Origin: Thermodesulfobacteriota bacterium
GTDB taxonomy: Bacteria > Desulfobacterota > Desulfobacteria > Desulfobacterales > Desulfosudaceae
Reading direction: 5' to 3'
DNA: 64,000 nucleotides
Assembly: GCA_040753795.1 (NCBI GenBank)
Contig: JBFMDX010000001.1
Location: forward strand, 248,001-312,000
The notes under the pieces are model-generated. The model had not been told where the DNA came from, ran no database searches, and saw only the letters and a program-made list of their open reading frames with translations. A program made the position numbers and the translations under genes. Shown here piece after piece: positions 55,071 to 63,360 of this stretch; positions within the stretch are counted from its first letter, which is position 1; each line of letters begins with the position of its first letter.

Positions 55071-55892
55071 ATGAAATGCCGTAAGCAGGCAGCCTTGTGG
55101 CTTTATTCTATTGTACTATTGATTTACGGTGTCATGCCGGACGCAGCCGCCCAATCGCCGGCCGGTTGCCCGGATCCGGCCAAACTGCTGGACATGACGT
55201 TTGTATTCGATGCCGACACTATTTACTGGCCCACGGCGGAACCGTTTAAACTGGAAAAGCTGAACTGGCGGGTTTTAGACAGCGGCTGGTGGTATGCCGC
55301 CAACAATTACGGCGCTTCCGAACATGGGGGGACCCACGCCGACGCCCCCATCCATTTTGCCGAAAACGGAAAAACCATTGATCAGGTTCCCCTGGCCGAC
55401 TGGATCGGTCCGGCCGTTAAAATCGACGTGGGTTCAAAATGCCAGGAAAACAGGGACTATCTCCTGACGGTGGACGATATCAAACAATGGGAAAAGCAAT
55501 ACGGGCGGATACCGGATAATGCCTGGGTGCTGATGTATACCGGGATTGATACCCGTTATTACCCGGACAGGAGAAAAGTACTGGGTACTGACAAGTCCGG
55601 TCCGGAAGCCCTGCCCGAGTTGAGTTTTCCGGGGTTTTCCGCGGAGACCGCTGAATATCTGGTTCGGGAGAGAAACATAAAAGGCATCGGTCTGGATACG
55701 CCCAGTATTGATTACGGAAAATCAACGGACTTCCCCGTGCATCGCATCTGCTGCGGGGCCGGAAAACTGGGCCTTGAGAATATCGCCCATCTTGACAAGC
55801 TGCCGCCAACGGGCGCCATGCTTTATGTCATGCCCATGCTCATCAGGGACGGGACCGGCGCGCCGGCCCGGGTGTTCGCCGTGCTGCCGTAA
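55071..55892 (+). CDS. Exported cyclase-family (kynurenine formamidase-like) hydrolase
   Basis: 273 residues. Signal peptide ([20 protein letters not shown]). Metal-binding signature [13 protein letters not shown] matches the HGTHxDxPxHF motif of the cyclase/KynB-type amidohydrolase superfamily; [10 protein letters not shown] and FPVHRI are further hallmarks. By family it hydrolyses an amide or cyclic substrate with Zn or Mn; the export signal points to a periplasmic role rather than tryptophan catabolism. GGAGG 6 bp before the ATG. A cupin gene follows after 26 bp. Confidence 0.88.
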   Translation: MKCRKQAALWLYSIVLLIYGVMPDAAAQSPAGCPDPAKLLDMTFVFDADTIYWPTAEPFKLEKLNWRVLDSGWWYAANNYGASEHGGTHADAPIHFAENGKTIDQVPLADWIGPAVKIDVGSKCQENRDYLLTVDDIKQWEKQYGRIPDNAWVLMYTGIDTRYYPDRRKVLGTDKSGPEALPELSFPGFSAETAEYLVRERNIKGIGLDTPSIDYGKSTDFPVHRICCGAGKLGLENIAHLDKLPPTGAMLYVMPMLIRDGTGAPARVFAVLP

Positions 55893-55918
55893 AAAAAAGG
55901 GAGAAAAGAATAGTCCAT

Positions 55919-56260
55919 ATGTTTGAAAAACACAGCAGCGACAACTACGCCGACCCCCTCCCCGGTATCCGGCGCAAGACCCTCGTTTTCGGTGAGCGGA
56001 CATTGATGACCGAGTTTATCCTGGCGGCCGGCAGCGTGCTGCCGGACCACACCCATCCTTATGAACAGACCGGCTATCTGGTCCGGGGGCGCATGGTCCT
56101 GAAAATCGGGGACACGGAATACGATGCAACCGCCGGCGACTCCTGGTGCATTCCCATGAACGTGACCCATGGTGGACGGGCTCTGGAGGATTCAATCGCG
56201 GTCGAAGTGTTTTCGCCCGCCCGGGTGGATTATCTCCCGCAACAGAAAGAGGAGGCATAG
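55919..56260 (+). CDS. Small cupin-domain protein
   Basis: 113 residues, one cupin_2 barrel: [25 protein letters not shown] (motif 1 with two His and Glu-like Gln) and [20 protein letters not shown] (motif 2). Possible metal-dependent isomerase or sensor; no partner proven. Follows the cyclase-family gene by 26 bp with GGGAG upstream, so likely the same operon. Confidence 0.82.
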   Translation: MFEKHSSDNYADPLPGIRRKTLVFGERTLMTEFILAAGSVLPDHTHPYEQTGYLVRGRMVLKIGDTEYDATAGDSWCIPMNVTHGGRALEDSIAVEVFSPARVDYLPQQKEEA

Positions 56261-56268
56261 AAGAAAGT

Positions 56269-56685
56269 ATGGCAGGCAGATCAATCAATTCAGTGTTGTG
56301 GATAGGCCTGACCGGTATGTTCCTGATCGGCTCAAGCTTTGTCTCGGATCTATACCAGGCGTATCGGGGGGATAACAGCATCTGGTGGACCCATAATGAT
56401 ATGCGGCTGCCGCTGGAGGAGACAAAAAATAATGCTGAGGTTTATATTTCCGGAAAACTGCTGCAAAAGCATATCGCTGACGGAACCCTGACCGGTCTGG
56501 ACGCCGGCGGCAAGCCCTACCCGATCGCCAGCCGGGATGTCACCGTCCGCCTCAACAACTGGGATAAAATCAGAGCATCCATTCTTGCCCGGACTGCATT
56601 CACCGGATTCGGCCTTGGCGTGTCGATCGCTCTGGCGGCGGCGGGCCTGATTCAAATTTTCCGGAGCGGAGACAAGAAAGATTAA
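56269..56685 (+). CDS. Small membrane protein with a periplasmic loop, unknown function
   Basis: 138 residues from ATG 56269, 8 bp after the cupin gene. N-terminal TM (SVLWIGLTGMFLIGSSFV), a ~80-residue hydrophilic middle (WWTHNDMRLPLEETKNNAEVYISGKLLQKHI), and a C-terminal TM (GFGLGVSIALAAAGLIQIF) ending in charged residues. The frame is open upstream to 56146 but lies inside the cupin gene. No family recognised. Confidence 0.65.
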   Translation: MAGRSINSVLWIGLTGMFLIGSSFVSDLYQAYRGDNSIWWTHNDMRLPLEETKNNAEVYISGKLLQKHIADGTLTGLDAGGKPYPIASRDVTVRLNNWDKIRASILARTAFTGFGLGVSIALAAAGLIQIFRSGDKKD

Positions 56686-56736
56686 GATGCCCTTGATCCG
56701 GTGTCGCCGTGACTCGACCCTGCCGCGGAAAAGCCC

Positions 56737-56765
56737 TTGAATTCCGTTTTTCGCCCCCTTACAAT
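56737..56765 (+). promoter_or_regulatory. Candidate promoter of the DksA-type zinc-finger gene
   Basis: TTGAAT (56737-56742), 17 bp spacer, TACAAT (56760-56765), 50 bp before the start. Confidence 0.55.
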
Positions 56766-56815
56766 TAAATAGTGAGTATACCGTTTATTCTTGATAGAAA
56801 TATGGGGAGTCATCC

Positions 56816-57076
56816 ATGGCCGTAGGTTGGTCCCGCGACGGGAATGTCCAGGATCAGATAGACGCCACCGTCCAGTCCGCGGTTGAGCAGGCCCGAAGCC
56901 GCCTGCCCGCGGGAGAGAGCGCGACGCATTGCGACGAGTGCGACGAGCCTATTCCCGAGGGGCGGCGCAAGGCCCTGCCCGGTGTGAGGTATTGCGTTAA
57001 ATGTCAGTCCGATATGGAAAAGCGGCAGAAGACGGCCATTTTTCAGCAGCTGGGCGGGGACGATGGGGCGGAATAG
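56816..57076 (+). CDS. DksA/TraR-type C4 zinc-finger protein (YbiI-like)
   Basis: 86 residues. C4 zinc finger CDECDEPIPEGRRKALPG-RYCVKC, the DksA/TraR signature, without the long coiled coil of DksA itself. Small members such as YbiI and TraR may bind RNA polymerase at the secondary channel; the role here is inference. ATG 56816 has GGGGAG about 7 bp upstream. Confidence 0.88.
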   Translation: MAVGWSRDGNVQDQIDATVQSAVEQARSRLPAGESATHCDECDEPIPEGRRKALPGVRYCVKCQSDMEKRQKTAIFQQLGGDDGAE

Positions 57077-57120
57077 TATTCATCGGACCCGACATGATTG
57101 GAAACAGGGAGGATATATTC

Positions 57121-57663
57121 ATGAACGCGTTTGAAACGGCCCTTGCGGCCGGAAAAATCAGCACCGAGGAGGCACTGGCGATTTTTGACGGCCTTGAGCC
57201 GGTGGATAGTGATTTCATGATCGGCCAGTGGAAAGGAGCGGGTTTCCCGACGGACCATCCTTTGGACGGCCTGCTGGAGGCTTATCACTGGCACGGCAAG
57301 CGGTTTGACGGCCCGGAGCACGTGCATCCGCTGATTTTTTCCTCCCTGCGCGGCCGCCGGGTGCGCGTCAATCCAGTTTTCACCATGCCTGCCCTGGGCC
57401 TGCTGGACCGCCTGCCTTTTTTAAAATCAAAAATCATGGGCCGCCTGTTCCAGACGTTCCTGCTTCTGTTCGCCACGCGCCGTTCACGCGCCCGTCTTCG
57501 CCTGACGGAGTATCGGGGGAAATCCAGCGCCACCATGATCTATGACAATCTGCCCATCAACGATGTCTTCCGCAAGATCGACGAAAACACCGTGCTGGGA
57601 GCCATGGATCTGAAAGGAATAGAACGGCCTTTCTTTTTTGTTCTCCGCCGTGAGCATAAATAA
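57121..57663 (+). CDS. GXWXG/DUF4334 domain protein
   Basis: 180 residues from ATG 57121 with GGGAGGATATATTC upstream. The N-terminal GXWXG motif is GQWKGAGFPTDHPLDG; the C-terminal DUF4334-like part includes GKSSATMIYDNLPINDVFRKID and LGAMDLKG. Function of this family is not established. Starts 44 bp after the zinc-finger gene. Confidence 0.83.
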   Translation: MNAFETALAAGKISTEEALAIFDGLEPVDSDFMIGQWKGAGFPTDHPLDGLLEAYHWHGKRFDGPEHVHPLIFSSLRGRRVRVNPVFTMPALGLLDRLPFLKSKIMGRLFQTFLLLFATRRSRARLRLTEYRGKSSATMIYDNLPINDVFRKIDENTVLGAMDLKGIERPFFFVLRREHK

Positions 57664-57680
57664 GATTGGAGGGCAGAAAA

Positions 57681-57878
57681 ATGAAGATGGAAGACTGGAT
57701 CCGGGCTATCGCGGGCACATTCATTCTGGTGTCTCTGTCTCTGGCGCAGATCCACAGCCGTTACTGGCTGCTGTTCACCGCTTTTGTCGGGCTCAACCTG
57801 CTGCAGTCGGCGTTCACCAAATGGTGCCTGATGGAAAAAATCCTGGCCCGGTTCGGCGTTCAGAAACGGCAGGCGTGA
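57681..57878 (+). CDS. DUF2892-type small inner-membrane protein
   Basis: 65 residues, two TM segments (AIAGTFILVSLSLA; YWLLFTAFVGLNLLQSAF) followed by TKWCLMEKILARFGV. Size, topology and the Cys in CLMEKIL fit the YgaP-type DUF2892 membrane segment, which often accompanies rhodaneses. GGAGGGCAG precedes ATG 57681. Confidence 0.8.
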   Translation: MKMEDWIRAIAGTFILVSLSLAQIHSRYWLLFTAFVGLNLLQSAFTKWCLMEKILARFGVQKRQA

Positions 57879-57945
57879 TGCCACATCCCGCCGGTTGTGA
57901 TCCGGCCGCCGGAGGGTACCCGGTATGTCTCAGGAGGGTGTTGCG

Positions 57946-58386
57946 ATGAATGCGTCGCCGATTGTTTTATTGGTCGCCGGTATTCTGGTGGTTCAGGCCG
58001 CGATGTGGCTGGCTTTTTATCGCTGGCTGAAGCGGCGGATGGCGGAAGTCGGGGACGGAATGCGCCGACAATACGGCGGCAGCGGGAAATTCGTCATGGA
58101 GCCCCGGTCGGCTTTGTACCGGGGGGCCGACGCGCGTTTCGGCAACGTCAAGGGGAACGGCATGATCTGCCTGACGGAAGAGGCGCTGGTATTTGAAAAG
58201 GCAATCGGGAGGAAAATAGAGATCAGGCGGGTGGAAATAACGGAGGCAACGGTGACGGACTGGTTCAAGGGAAAAACCTCCTTTGCCACCGGCGGCCGGC
58301 ACCTGGTCATCAGAACCAGGGACGGTAACCGGATCGGTTTCCTGGTCAGGGATGCCGAATTGTGGGCTGAAAAAGTACGGATTTAA
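57946..58386 (+). CDS. Membrane-anchored protein with PH/GRAM-like domain
   Basis: 146 residues from ATG 57946 (GGAGGG upstream). N-terminal TM (IVLLVAGILVVQAAMWLAF), then a soluble beta-rich part: GNGMICLTEEALVFEKAIGRKIEIRRVEITEATVTDWFKG, GGRHLVIRTRDGNRIGFLV, characteristic of PH-like/GRAM folds. No enzymatic motif. It precedes the HD-GYP gene by 28 bp. Confidence 0.7.
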   Translation: MNASPIVLLVAGILVVQAAMWLAFYRWLKRRMAEVGDGMRRQYGGSGKFVMEPRSALYRGADARFGNVKGNGMICLTEEALVFEKAIGRKIEIRRVEITEATVTDWFKGKTSFATGGRHLVIRTRDGNRIGFLVRDAELWAEKVRI

Positions 58387-58414
58387 CCTGGAAGCGAATG
58401 AGAAAGAGAATGCC

Positions 58415-59836
58415 GTGGAGAACTTCAAGCGGCTTATCGAGATTATAACCGATATCGCGGGCAATCGTTATCATAATGATATTCTGGAGCTGACCGGACC
58501 GGATACGGCCGAGCCGGTGCGGACCATCGCCCTGGCCGTGAGCCGGATGATGACCGAAGTAACGGCCCGCGAGGATCGCCTGGAAGCCATGACCCGTCAG
58601 CTGGAGGAGGCCAACCGGGAAATCCGGCGAAACATCATCGCGACCGTTTCCACCATGGCCAGGGCACTGGCGGCGCGCGACGCCTACACCGAAGGCCATG
58701 CCGAACGCGTCGGCCGGATTTCCGGGCTGATCGCGGCGGAGATGGGCCTGAACGAACAGGACACGGAACTGGTCCATCTGGCCGGGCTGCTGCACGACAT
58801 CGGCAAGATCGGTTTTCCGGACAGCCTTTTTCTGCCTCACGGGGGGAGCAATTCCAGTGAGGTCGTCAGGGAAATCACCCGGCATCCGGTCACCGGCGCG
58901 GAAATTTTAAAAAATCTCAATTTCCTGGGCCCGGCGGTAACCTATGTCCGCTGTCACCACGAACGGCCGGACGGGAAGGGCTATCCCGAAGGACTGACGG
59001 CCGCCGACATCCCTCTGGGGGCGAAGATCATCGCCGTGGCCGATACCTTTGATGCCATGACCACGGACCGGCCCTATCAGAAGGCCAGAACCTTTGCCGA
59101 GGCCATCGATGTTTTAAAGGCCGGTGCCGGGGACAAATGGGACCGGGAATGCGTGGTCGCGTGCGAACGCGTTCTTCCGAAAATTCCGATACAAGGGGAA
59201 GCGGGCAAAGGGTCTCGGGAAAAGATGCTCTATCTCTCGGAGGAAGCCGATATTGTTCTTGAGCCCGGACCTCCGGGCGGGGCCCGGATGCGCTGGATAA
59301 AGCCGGGCACTGATTTTTCCCGCTACGGCCGGTTTCTGCTGGACCCGGTGATTTTCTTTTTCGCGCCGGATTCCGAGTATAAGGGCATGGATCCCCGGGA
59401 ATTAAAATCCCTGGCGGACCTTTTCGTCAAGGAAATCCGTTCCGCCTTCAAGGGGAAATACCCCATCGTCAACAAGCCCGCGCCGGACGTGGCACGGCTG
59501 CGTGTCGCCATTACCGACCTTCGGCAGAACCGTCCGGACCCGGGTGAGGGCCAATCCCGGGACGGTAGCCTGGCGGACCTGGAAACGGGGCTGATGAACT
59601 CCTGGGCCGGGTCGGGCGCGACCTGCGCGGAATTCATGGTGGTCGATTCCATGACCGGCAACGCCGTCGTGGCGGCCAAAGACGACCGGTCGGTGGGCTT
59701 GAGAGAAAAATTTACCCGCTGGGGATCGGTGGAAGACGCGTTCAAACACTGGGCCGCAAGAATCCGGCTGGTTCTTGACCTGGTCCATGAAGTAAAAGCG
59801 CAGGGCCCGGCCGGCAAGGTAAAGGAGGAAGGATGA
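58415..59836 (+). CDS. HD-GYP protein with C-terminal DUF3313-like domain
   Basis: 473 residues from GTG 58415 (AGAAAGAG upstream); an ATG at 58283 lies inside the previous gene. No TM or signal peptide. After an N-terminal helical/coiled region, the HD-GYP domain spans ~90-255: HAERVGRISG, LLHDIGKIGFPDSLFLP (HD near 127), HPVTGAEIL, HHERPDGKGYPEGL, and AVADTFDAMTTDRPY. HD-GYPs degrade cyclic di-GMP to GMP. Residues ~271-410 (EEADIVLEPG, DFSRYGRFLLDPVIFFFAPDSEYKGMDPRELKSL, ARLRVAITDL) resemble DUF3313, normally a stand-alone exported lipoprotein. The next gene, an outer-membrane-type lipocalin, overlaps by 4 bp. Confidence 0.87.
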   Translation: MENFKRLIEIITDIAGNRYHNDILELTGPDTAEPVRTIALAVSRMMTEVTAREDRLEAMTRQLEEANREIRRNIIATVSTMARALAARDAYTEGHAERVGRISGLIAAEMGLNEQDTELVHLAGLLHDIGKIGFPDSLFLPHGGSNSSEVVREITRHPVTGAEILKNLNFLGPAVTYVRCHHERPDGKGYPEGLTAADIPLGAKIIAVADTFDAMTTDRPYQKARTFAEAIDVLKAGAGDKWDRECVVACERVLPKIPIQGEAGKGSREKMLYLSEEADIVLEPGPPGGARMRWIKPGTDFSRYGRFLLDPVIFFFAPDSEYKGMDPRELKSLADLFVKEIRSAFKGKYPIVNKPAPDVARLRVAITDLRQNRPDPGEGQSRDGSLADLETGLMNSWAGSGATCAEFMVVDSMTGNAVVAAKDDRSVGLREKFTRWGSVEDAFKHWAARIRLVLDLVHEVKAQGPAGKVKEEG

Positions 59837-60345
59837 GAATTTTCCTGGCGGCTTGCCTCCTGCTGGCGGCCGGCTGCGTCGGAATTCCGGCCAACGTCAA
59901 ACCGGTGGATAATTTCCAGGCGGAGAAGTACCTGGGAAGGTGGTATGAAATCGCGCGGCTGGATCATTCCTTTGAACGGGGGTTGACCCGGGTGACGGCG
60001 GATTACAGCCGGCGGGACGACGGCGGCATCCGGGTCGTCAACCGCGGCTACTCCCAAAAGGAAAAGGCCTGGAAGGAGATCGAGGGCAAGGCCTATTTTG
60101 TCAACGGGCCGGACCAGGGTTTCCTGAAGGTCTCTTTTTTCGGGCCTTTTTACGGTTCCTACATCGTGCTTGAACTCGATCGTGAGGCCTACCGGTACGC
60201 GCTGGTCTGCGGCCCCACGCGGTCGTATCTGTGGGTCCTGGCCCGATCGCCGGAAATCGACCCGGAGACCCGGGACCGGCTGACGGCCAGGGCGGAAGCC
60301 CTCGGGTTTGACGCCGGGAAGCTGATTGTTGTCGATCATCGCTGA
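59833..60345 (+). CDS. Blc-type bacterial lipocalin lipoprotein
   Basis: 170 residues. Lipoprotein signal LLLAAGCVG puts a lipidated Cys near residue 15. Lipocalin signatures: KYLGRWYEIARLDHSFERG and C-terminal SRYLW-like TRSYLWVLARS, with EGKAYFV and KVSFFGPFYGSYIVLELD. Blc-type lipocalins bind fatty acids or lysophospholipids and sit in the outer membrane. ATG overlaps the stop of the HD-GYP gene (ATGA). Confidence 0.93.
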   Translation: MRIFLAACLLLAAGCVGIPANVKPVDNFQAEKYLGRWYEIARLDHSFERGLTRVTADYSRRDDGGIRVVNRGYSQKEKAWKEIEGKAYFVNGPDQGFLKVSFFGPFYGSYIVLELDREAYRYALVCGPTRSYLWVLARSPEIDPETRDRLTARAEALGFDAGKLIVVDHR

Positions 60346-60466
60346 TTCCGGTCGGCCGAGGGATTTCCGGATCGAATCCGTTATCCGGTCGGAGATGAAA
60401 AATAACGGCGCGGTTGATGACTTAATCCCTGCCCGGTCCAATGGCAAGTAAAAGGCGATATCGCAT

Positions 60467-61057
60467 ATGAAAATATCGGTTATTCTGGCGCATCCGGATC
60501 CCGGGAGCTTCAATCATGCCATTGCACAGGCAGCCGTTACCCGGCTGGAAGCAAATGACCATCAGGTTTCTTTTCACGATCTGTATGCCGAGGGATTTGA
60601 TCCTCTGCTGCCCGCGGCAGAGATCCCGTCGGACGCCGGCCTGCCCCCGGCGGTGAGGGACCATTGCCGGGAAATCCGGCGGGCGGAGGGAATCGTTATC
60701 GTCCATCCCAACTGGTGGGGCCAGCCGCCGGCCATTCTCAAGGGCTGGATCGACCGGGTGATCCGGCCGGATGTGGCTTACCGTTTTCTGGAAGGCGACT
60801 CCGGCGAAGGCGTTCCCCAGGGCCTGCTGGCCGCCAAAGCCGCCGTCGTCTTCAATACCTCCAACACCCGGCCGGACCGGGAACGGGCAGTCTTCGGCGA
60901 CCCCCTGGAAACCATCTGGAAAAACTGCGTCTTCGGCCTGTGCGGCGTCAAGGTCTTTTACCGTCGCATGTTCAGCGTCGTCGTCACCAGCACCGGGGAA
61001 GAGCGGAAACAGTGGCTCGAAGAAGTGACGTCAGCCATGAACCGGTTCTTTCCCTAA
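60467..61057 (+). CDS. NAD(P)H oxidoreductase with flavodoxin-like fold (KefF/MdaB type)
   Basis: 196 residues. ISVILAHPDPGSFNHAIA (phosphate-binding loop for FMN/FAD), VHPNWWGQPPAILKGWIDRVIRPDVAY and FGDPLETIWKNCVFGLCGVK are typical of the Flavodoxin_2 family of quinone/NAD(P)H oxidoreductases. Cytosolic. Between it and the lipocalin is a 121 bp gap without a clear terminator. Confidence 0.87.
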   Translation: MKISVILAHPDPGSFNHAIAQAAVTRLEANDHQVSFHDLYAEGFDPLLPAAEIPSDAGLPPAVRDHCREIRRAEGIVIVHPNWWGQPPAILKGWIDRVIRPDVAYRFLEGDSGEGVPQGLLAAKAAVVFNTSNTRPDRERAVFGDPLETIWKNCVFGLCGVKVFYRRMFSVVVTSTGEERKQWLEEVTSAMNRFFP

Positions 61058-61065
61058 AGTGTCCT

Positions 61066-61434
61066 TTAATGGTGATGCTGGTGATCGCCGGAGCAGGTAT
61101 GATCGTCAGAGCAGGCATTGGCGCCGGTTACCAGGGCGTTGTTTAGATACTGCTTTACCAGGACTTCCGGTTCCGCTACTTCCGCGCCGGTGACCACTTT
61201 GATGCCGGCCTGATTGAACAGGTCGATGGCCCGGTGCCCCATGCCGCCGGCGATAACCACATTCGTGCCCAGTTCGTGCAGCCACGCGGGCAGAACCCCC
61301 GGCTCGTGCGGCGGCGGCACCAGCACCTGCTTGCCGACAATCTGGTCGTCTTTGACTTCAAGGATGGCAAATTCCTGGCAATGTCCGAAATGAAGGGTCA
61401 GTTTTCCTCCTGCCATTGGTATCGCGAATTTCAT
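61066..61434 (-). CDS. NifX/NifB-type iron-molybdenum cofactor-binding-domain protein (Orp-like)
   Basis: 122 residues. Core KFAIPMAGGKLTLHFGHCQEFAILEV ... GVLPAWLHELGTNVVIAGGMGHRAIDLFNQAGIKVVTGA is the dinitrogenase FeMo-co biosynthesis domain. The C-terminal tail is Cys/His-rich (CSDDHTCSGDHQHHH), likely metal-binding. Last gene of a minus-strand run with two ferredoxin-MinD ATPases and an MBL hydrolase, the arrangement of orange-protein (orp) clusters. No nif gene is nearby. GGAGAG precedes the start. Confidence 0.88.
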   Translation of the reverse strand: MKFAIPMAGGKLTLHFGHCQEFAILEVKDDQIVGKQVLVPPPHEPGVLPAWLHELGTNVVIAGGMGHRAIDLFNQAGIKVVTGAEVAEPEVLVKQYLNNALVTGANACSDDHTCSGDHQHHH

Positions 61435-61459
61435 AGACGTCTCTCCATTGTTAAAGGTT

Positions 61460-62362
61460 TTAGGAAGAAATAATTTTCAGGGCACTTTTACTATGGCCTC
61501 TGGTTTTCATAAAGTCGCGTACGTTTTCCCAGACCGACCGGATCGCCCGGGCGGCCGGGCCGTCGGAAAAATCCACCAGCGCTTTCCGCGCCACCATGGC
61601 GGCGGTCATGTCCCGGTCATAGGGGATGACGCCGGCAACTTCCATTTTATGGTCCCAGGCGTAAGCGATAATCCGGTCCGACATGTCCGGATTGATATCG
61701 TATTTGTTGACGCAGGCCATGGCCGGAACCCTCAGGAACGCGGCCAGTTCATTGACCCGTTTTAAATCGTGCAGGCCGGACATGGTCGGCTCGGATATGA
61801 CCAGTACGCCGCCGGCCCCGGTAACCGACGAGATGACCGGGCATCCGATGCCGGGCGGCCCGTCCACGATGATCCACTCATATCCTTTTTGTTCCGCTAT
61901 GGCCCGGGCTTCTTTGCGGAGCACGCTGACCAGCAGCCCGGAATTTTCCTGGGCAATGCCCAGCCGGGCGTGAACCATGGGGCCGCGGCCGGTATCGGAC
62001 ACAAACCACTGCCCGCAAACCTGCCGGGAAAAGTCGATGGCCTGGACCGGGCAGAAATAGACGCAGACCCCGCAGCCTTCGCAGGCCAGCCGGTCGACGA
62101 CGAAATCTTCACTGATGGCGTCAAACCGGCAGCGCAGGCGGCATTCCCCGCATTGGGTGCAGCGGCCGGGGTCGATTTCGGCGATATGGCCTCCCTGGAA
62201 GGGCTCCTGTCTTCTGATTTCCGGAGGGATGACCAGGTGCAGATCGGCCGCGTCCACGTCCGCGTCGACGATGACTTTATGTTGCGCCAGGGAGGCGAAG
62301 GAAGCCGTGACGCTGGTTTTTCCCGTTCCGCCCTTGCCGCTGATGATGGTCAGTTCTTTCAT
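61460..62362 (-). CDS. Ferredoxin-containing MinD/ParA-type ATPase (first paralogue)
   Basis: 300 residues. Deviant Walker A KGGTGKTSVTASFAS at the N-terminus, switch DGPPGIGCPV. Inserted at ~65-110 are two 4Fe-4S ferredoxin motifs: CTQCGECRLRC and CEGCGVCVYFCP. This is the anaerobe-specific MinD-ferredoxin (NBP35/Mrp-related) type. It begins 12 bp after its paralogue; 25 bp separate it from the NifX-like gene. Probably acts in Fe-S or metal-cluster handling; in Desulfovibrio related genes belong to the orange-protein complex. Confidence 0.9.
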   Translation of the reverse strand: MKELTIISGKGGTGKTSVTASFASLAQHKVIVDADVDAADLHLVIPPEIRRQEPFQGGHIAEIDPGRCTQCGECRLRCRFDAISEDFVVDRLACEGCGVCVYFCPVQAIDFSRQVCGQWFVSDTGRGPMVHARLGIAQENSGLLVSVLRKEARAIAEQKGYEWIIVDGPPGIGCPVISSVTGAGGVLVISEPTMSGLHDLKRVNELAAFLRVPAMACVNKYDINPDMSDRIIAYAWDHKMEVAGVIPYDRDMTAAMVARKALVDFSDGPAARAIRSVWENVRDFMKTRGHSKSALKIISS

Positions 62363-62374
62363 AAAGGTACCCGA

Positions 62375-63211
62375 TTATCCGGTTTTCCGTTGAATGTCGG
62401 TCATGAGCCGGGCAAACCGCTGTTTCATTCCGGGAATGGCCAGGCAGGCCGGAACGCCCCGGGAGTAGCTTTCGGCGATATCCCGCCGGTCCGGTATTTC
62501 CATCATGACGGGGATCCCTTGCCGTTCGGCATACCCCCGGGTTTCATCGGTCCCGGAGTCGCAGCGGTTGATGACGATGCCGCAGGGCAGCTTCATGGTC
62601 CGGACAGTTTCCACCGCCAGGATCAGGTCGTTTAATCCGAAAGGCGTGGGCTCGGTTACCAGCAGCACGAAGTCGGCGCCGGTCAGGGCGCTGATGACCG
62701 GGCAGGAAGTGCCCGGCGGCGCGTCGATGATATTGATCCGGCTGTCACTCATTTCCTGTTTGACGCGGTGAATCAGCGGCGGGGACATGGCTTCGCCCAC
62801 ACGCAGGCTGCCGTACACCAGTTCCACGGAACCGGCGGTTCCCCGGATCAGTTCGCCCAGCTCCCGGGTTCCGGCGGAAATGGCCCCGGCAGGGCAGACC
62901 ATGAGGCAGCCCTCGCAGCTGTGGCACATTTCCGGAAAGGTCAGCACCGCCTTGCCCATCTGGACAATGGCGGAAAAACGGCAGATGGCATCGCAGGCCC
63001 CGCAGGCGGTGCAGCGTTTCAGATCTACCTCGGGGACCATGGCCGTGACCGTCGTCCGGGTTTCGTTTTCCGGCCGGATGAAAATATGGGCGTTAGGCTC
63101 TTCCACGTCGCAATCGAGCAGCCTCACCGGCGCTTCCAGCGACAGGGCCAGACTGGTGGCCACCGTGGTTTTGCCGGTGCCGCCCTTGCCTGATGCAATG
63201 GCGATAATCAT
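62375..63211 (-). CDS. Ferredoxin-containing MinD/ParA-type ATPase (second paralogue)
   Basis: 278 residues, a paralogue of the next gene downstream. Walker A SGKGGTGKTTVATSLAL, ferredoxin Cys sets CTACGACDAIC and CHSCEGCLMVCP at ~65-110, DAPPGTSCPV switch, and VTEPTPFGLNDL. Two non-identical copies in tandem suggest a heterodimer (inference from the family). A GC-rich hairpin lies upstream at 63312-63353. Confidence 0.9.
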   Translation of the reverse strand: MIIAIASGKGGTGKTTVATSLALSLEAPVRLLDCDVEEPNAHIFIRPENETRTTVTAMVPEVDLKRCTACGACDAICRFSAIVQMGKAVLTFPEMCHSCEGCLMVCPAGAISAGTRELGELIRGTAGSVELVYGSLRVGEAMSPPLIHRVKQEMSDSRINIIDAPPGTSCPVISALTGADFVLLVTEPTPFGLNDLILAVETVRTMKLPCGIVINRCDSGTDETRGYAERQGIPVMMEIPDRRDIAESYSRGVPACLAIPGMKQRFARLMTDIQRKTG

Positions 63212-63311
63212 GGCTTTATTCCCGCACCTTAAAAAGGCTCTTGCCCCAGGCTCAGCTTTCTGATTTTTTCTTTAATTGCGGCCGCAGCCGCCTCCCCTGC
63301 CTTATATTGCG

Positions 63312-63353
63312 GGTTGGCGGCCATCGCGTCACCATCGCGGATGACCGCCAACC
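63312..63353 (-). terminator. Intercistronic GC-rich hairpin upstream of the ATPase pair
   Basis: GGTTGGCGG (63312-63320) pairs with CCGCCAACC (63345-63353), continuing as CATCGCG/CGCG-GATG. It stands just after the MBL gene stop. There is no T run on the minus strand, so it may be a processing or attenuation hairpin rather than a true terminator. Confidence 0.4.
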
Positions 63354-63360
63354 GTTGACA

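Noticed and set aside
63295-63345. Sigma-54-like TGG...GC spacing on the minus strand upstream of the ATPase pair
   Set aside because: The GG-GC spacing fits, but both flanking consensus parts (CAC and TT) mismatch and the site falls in the GC hairpin.
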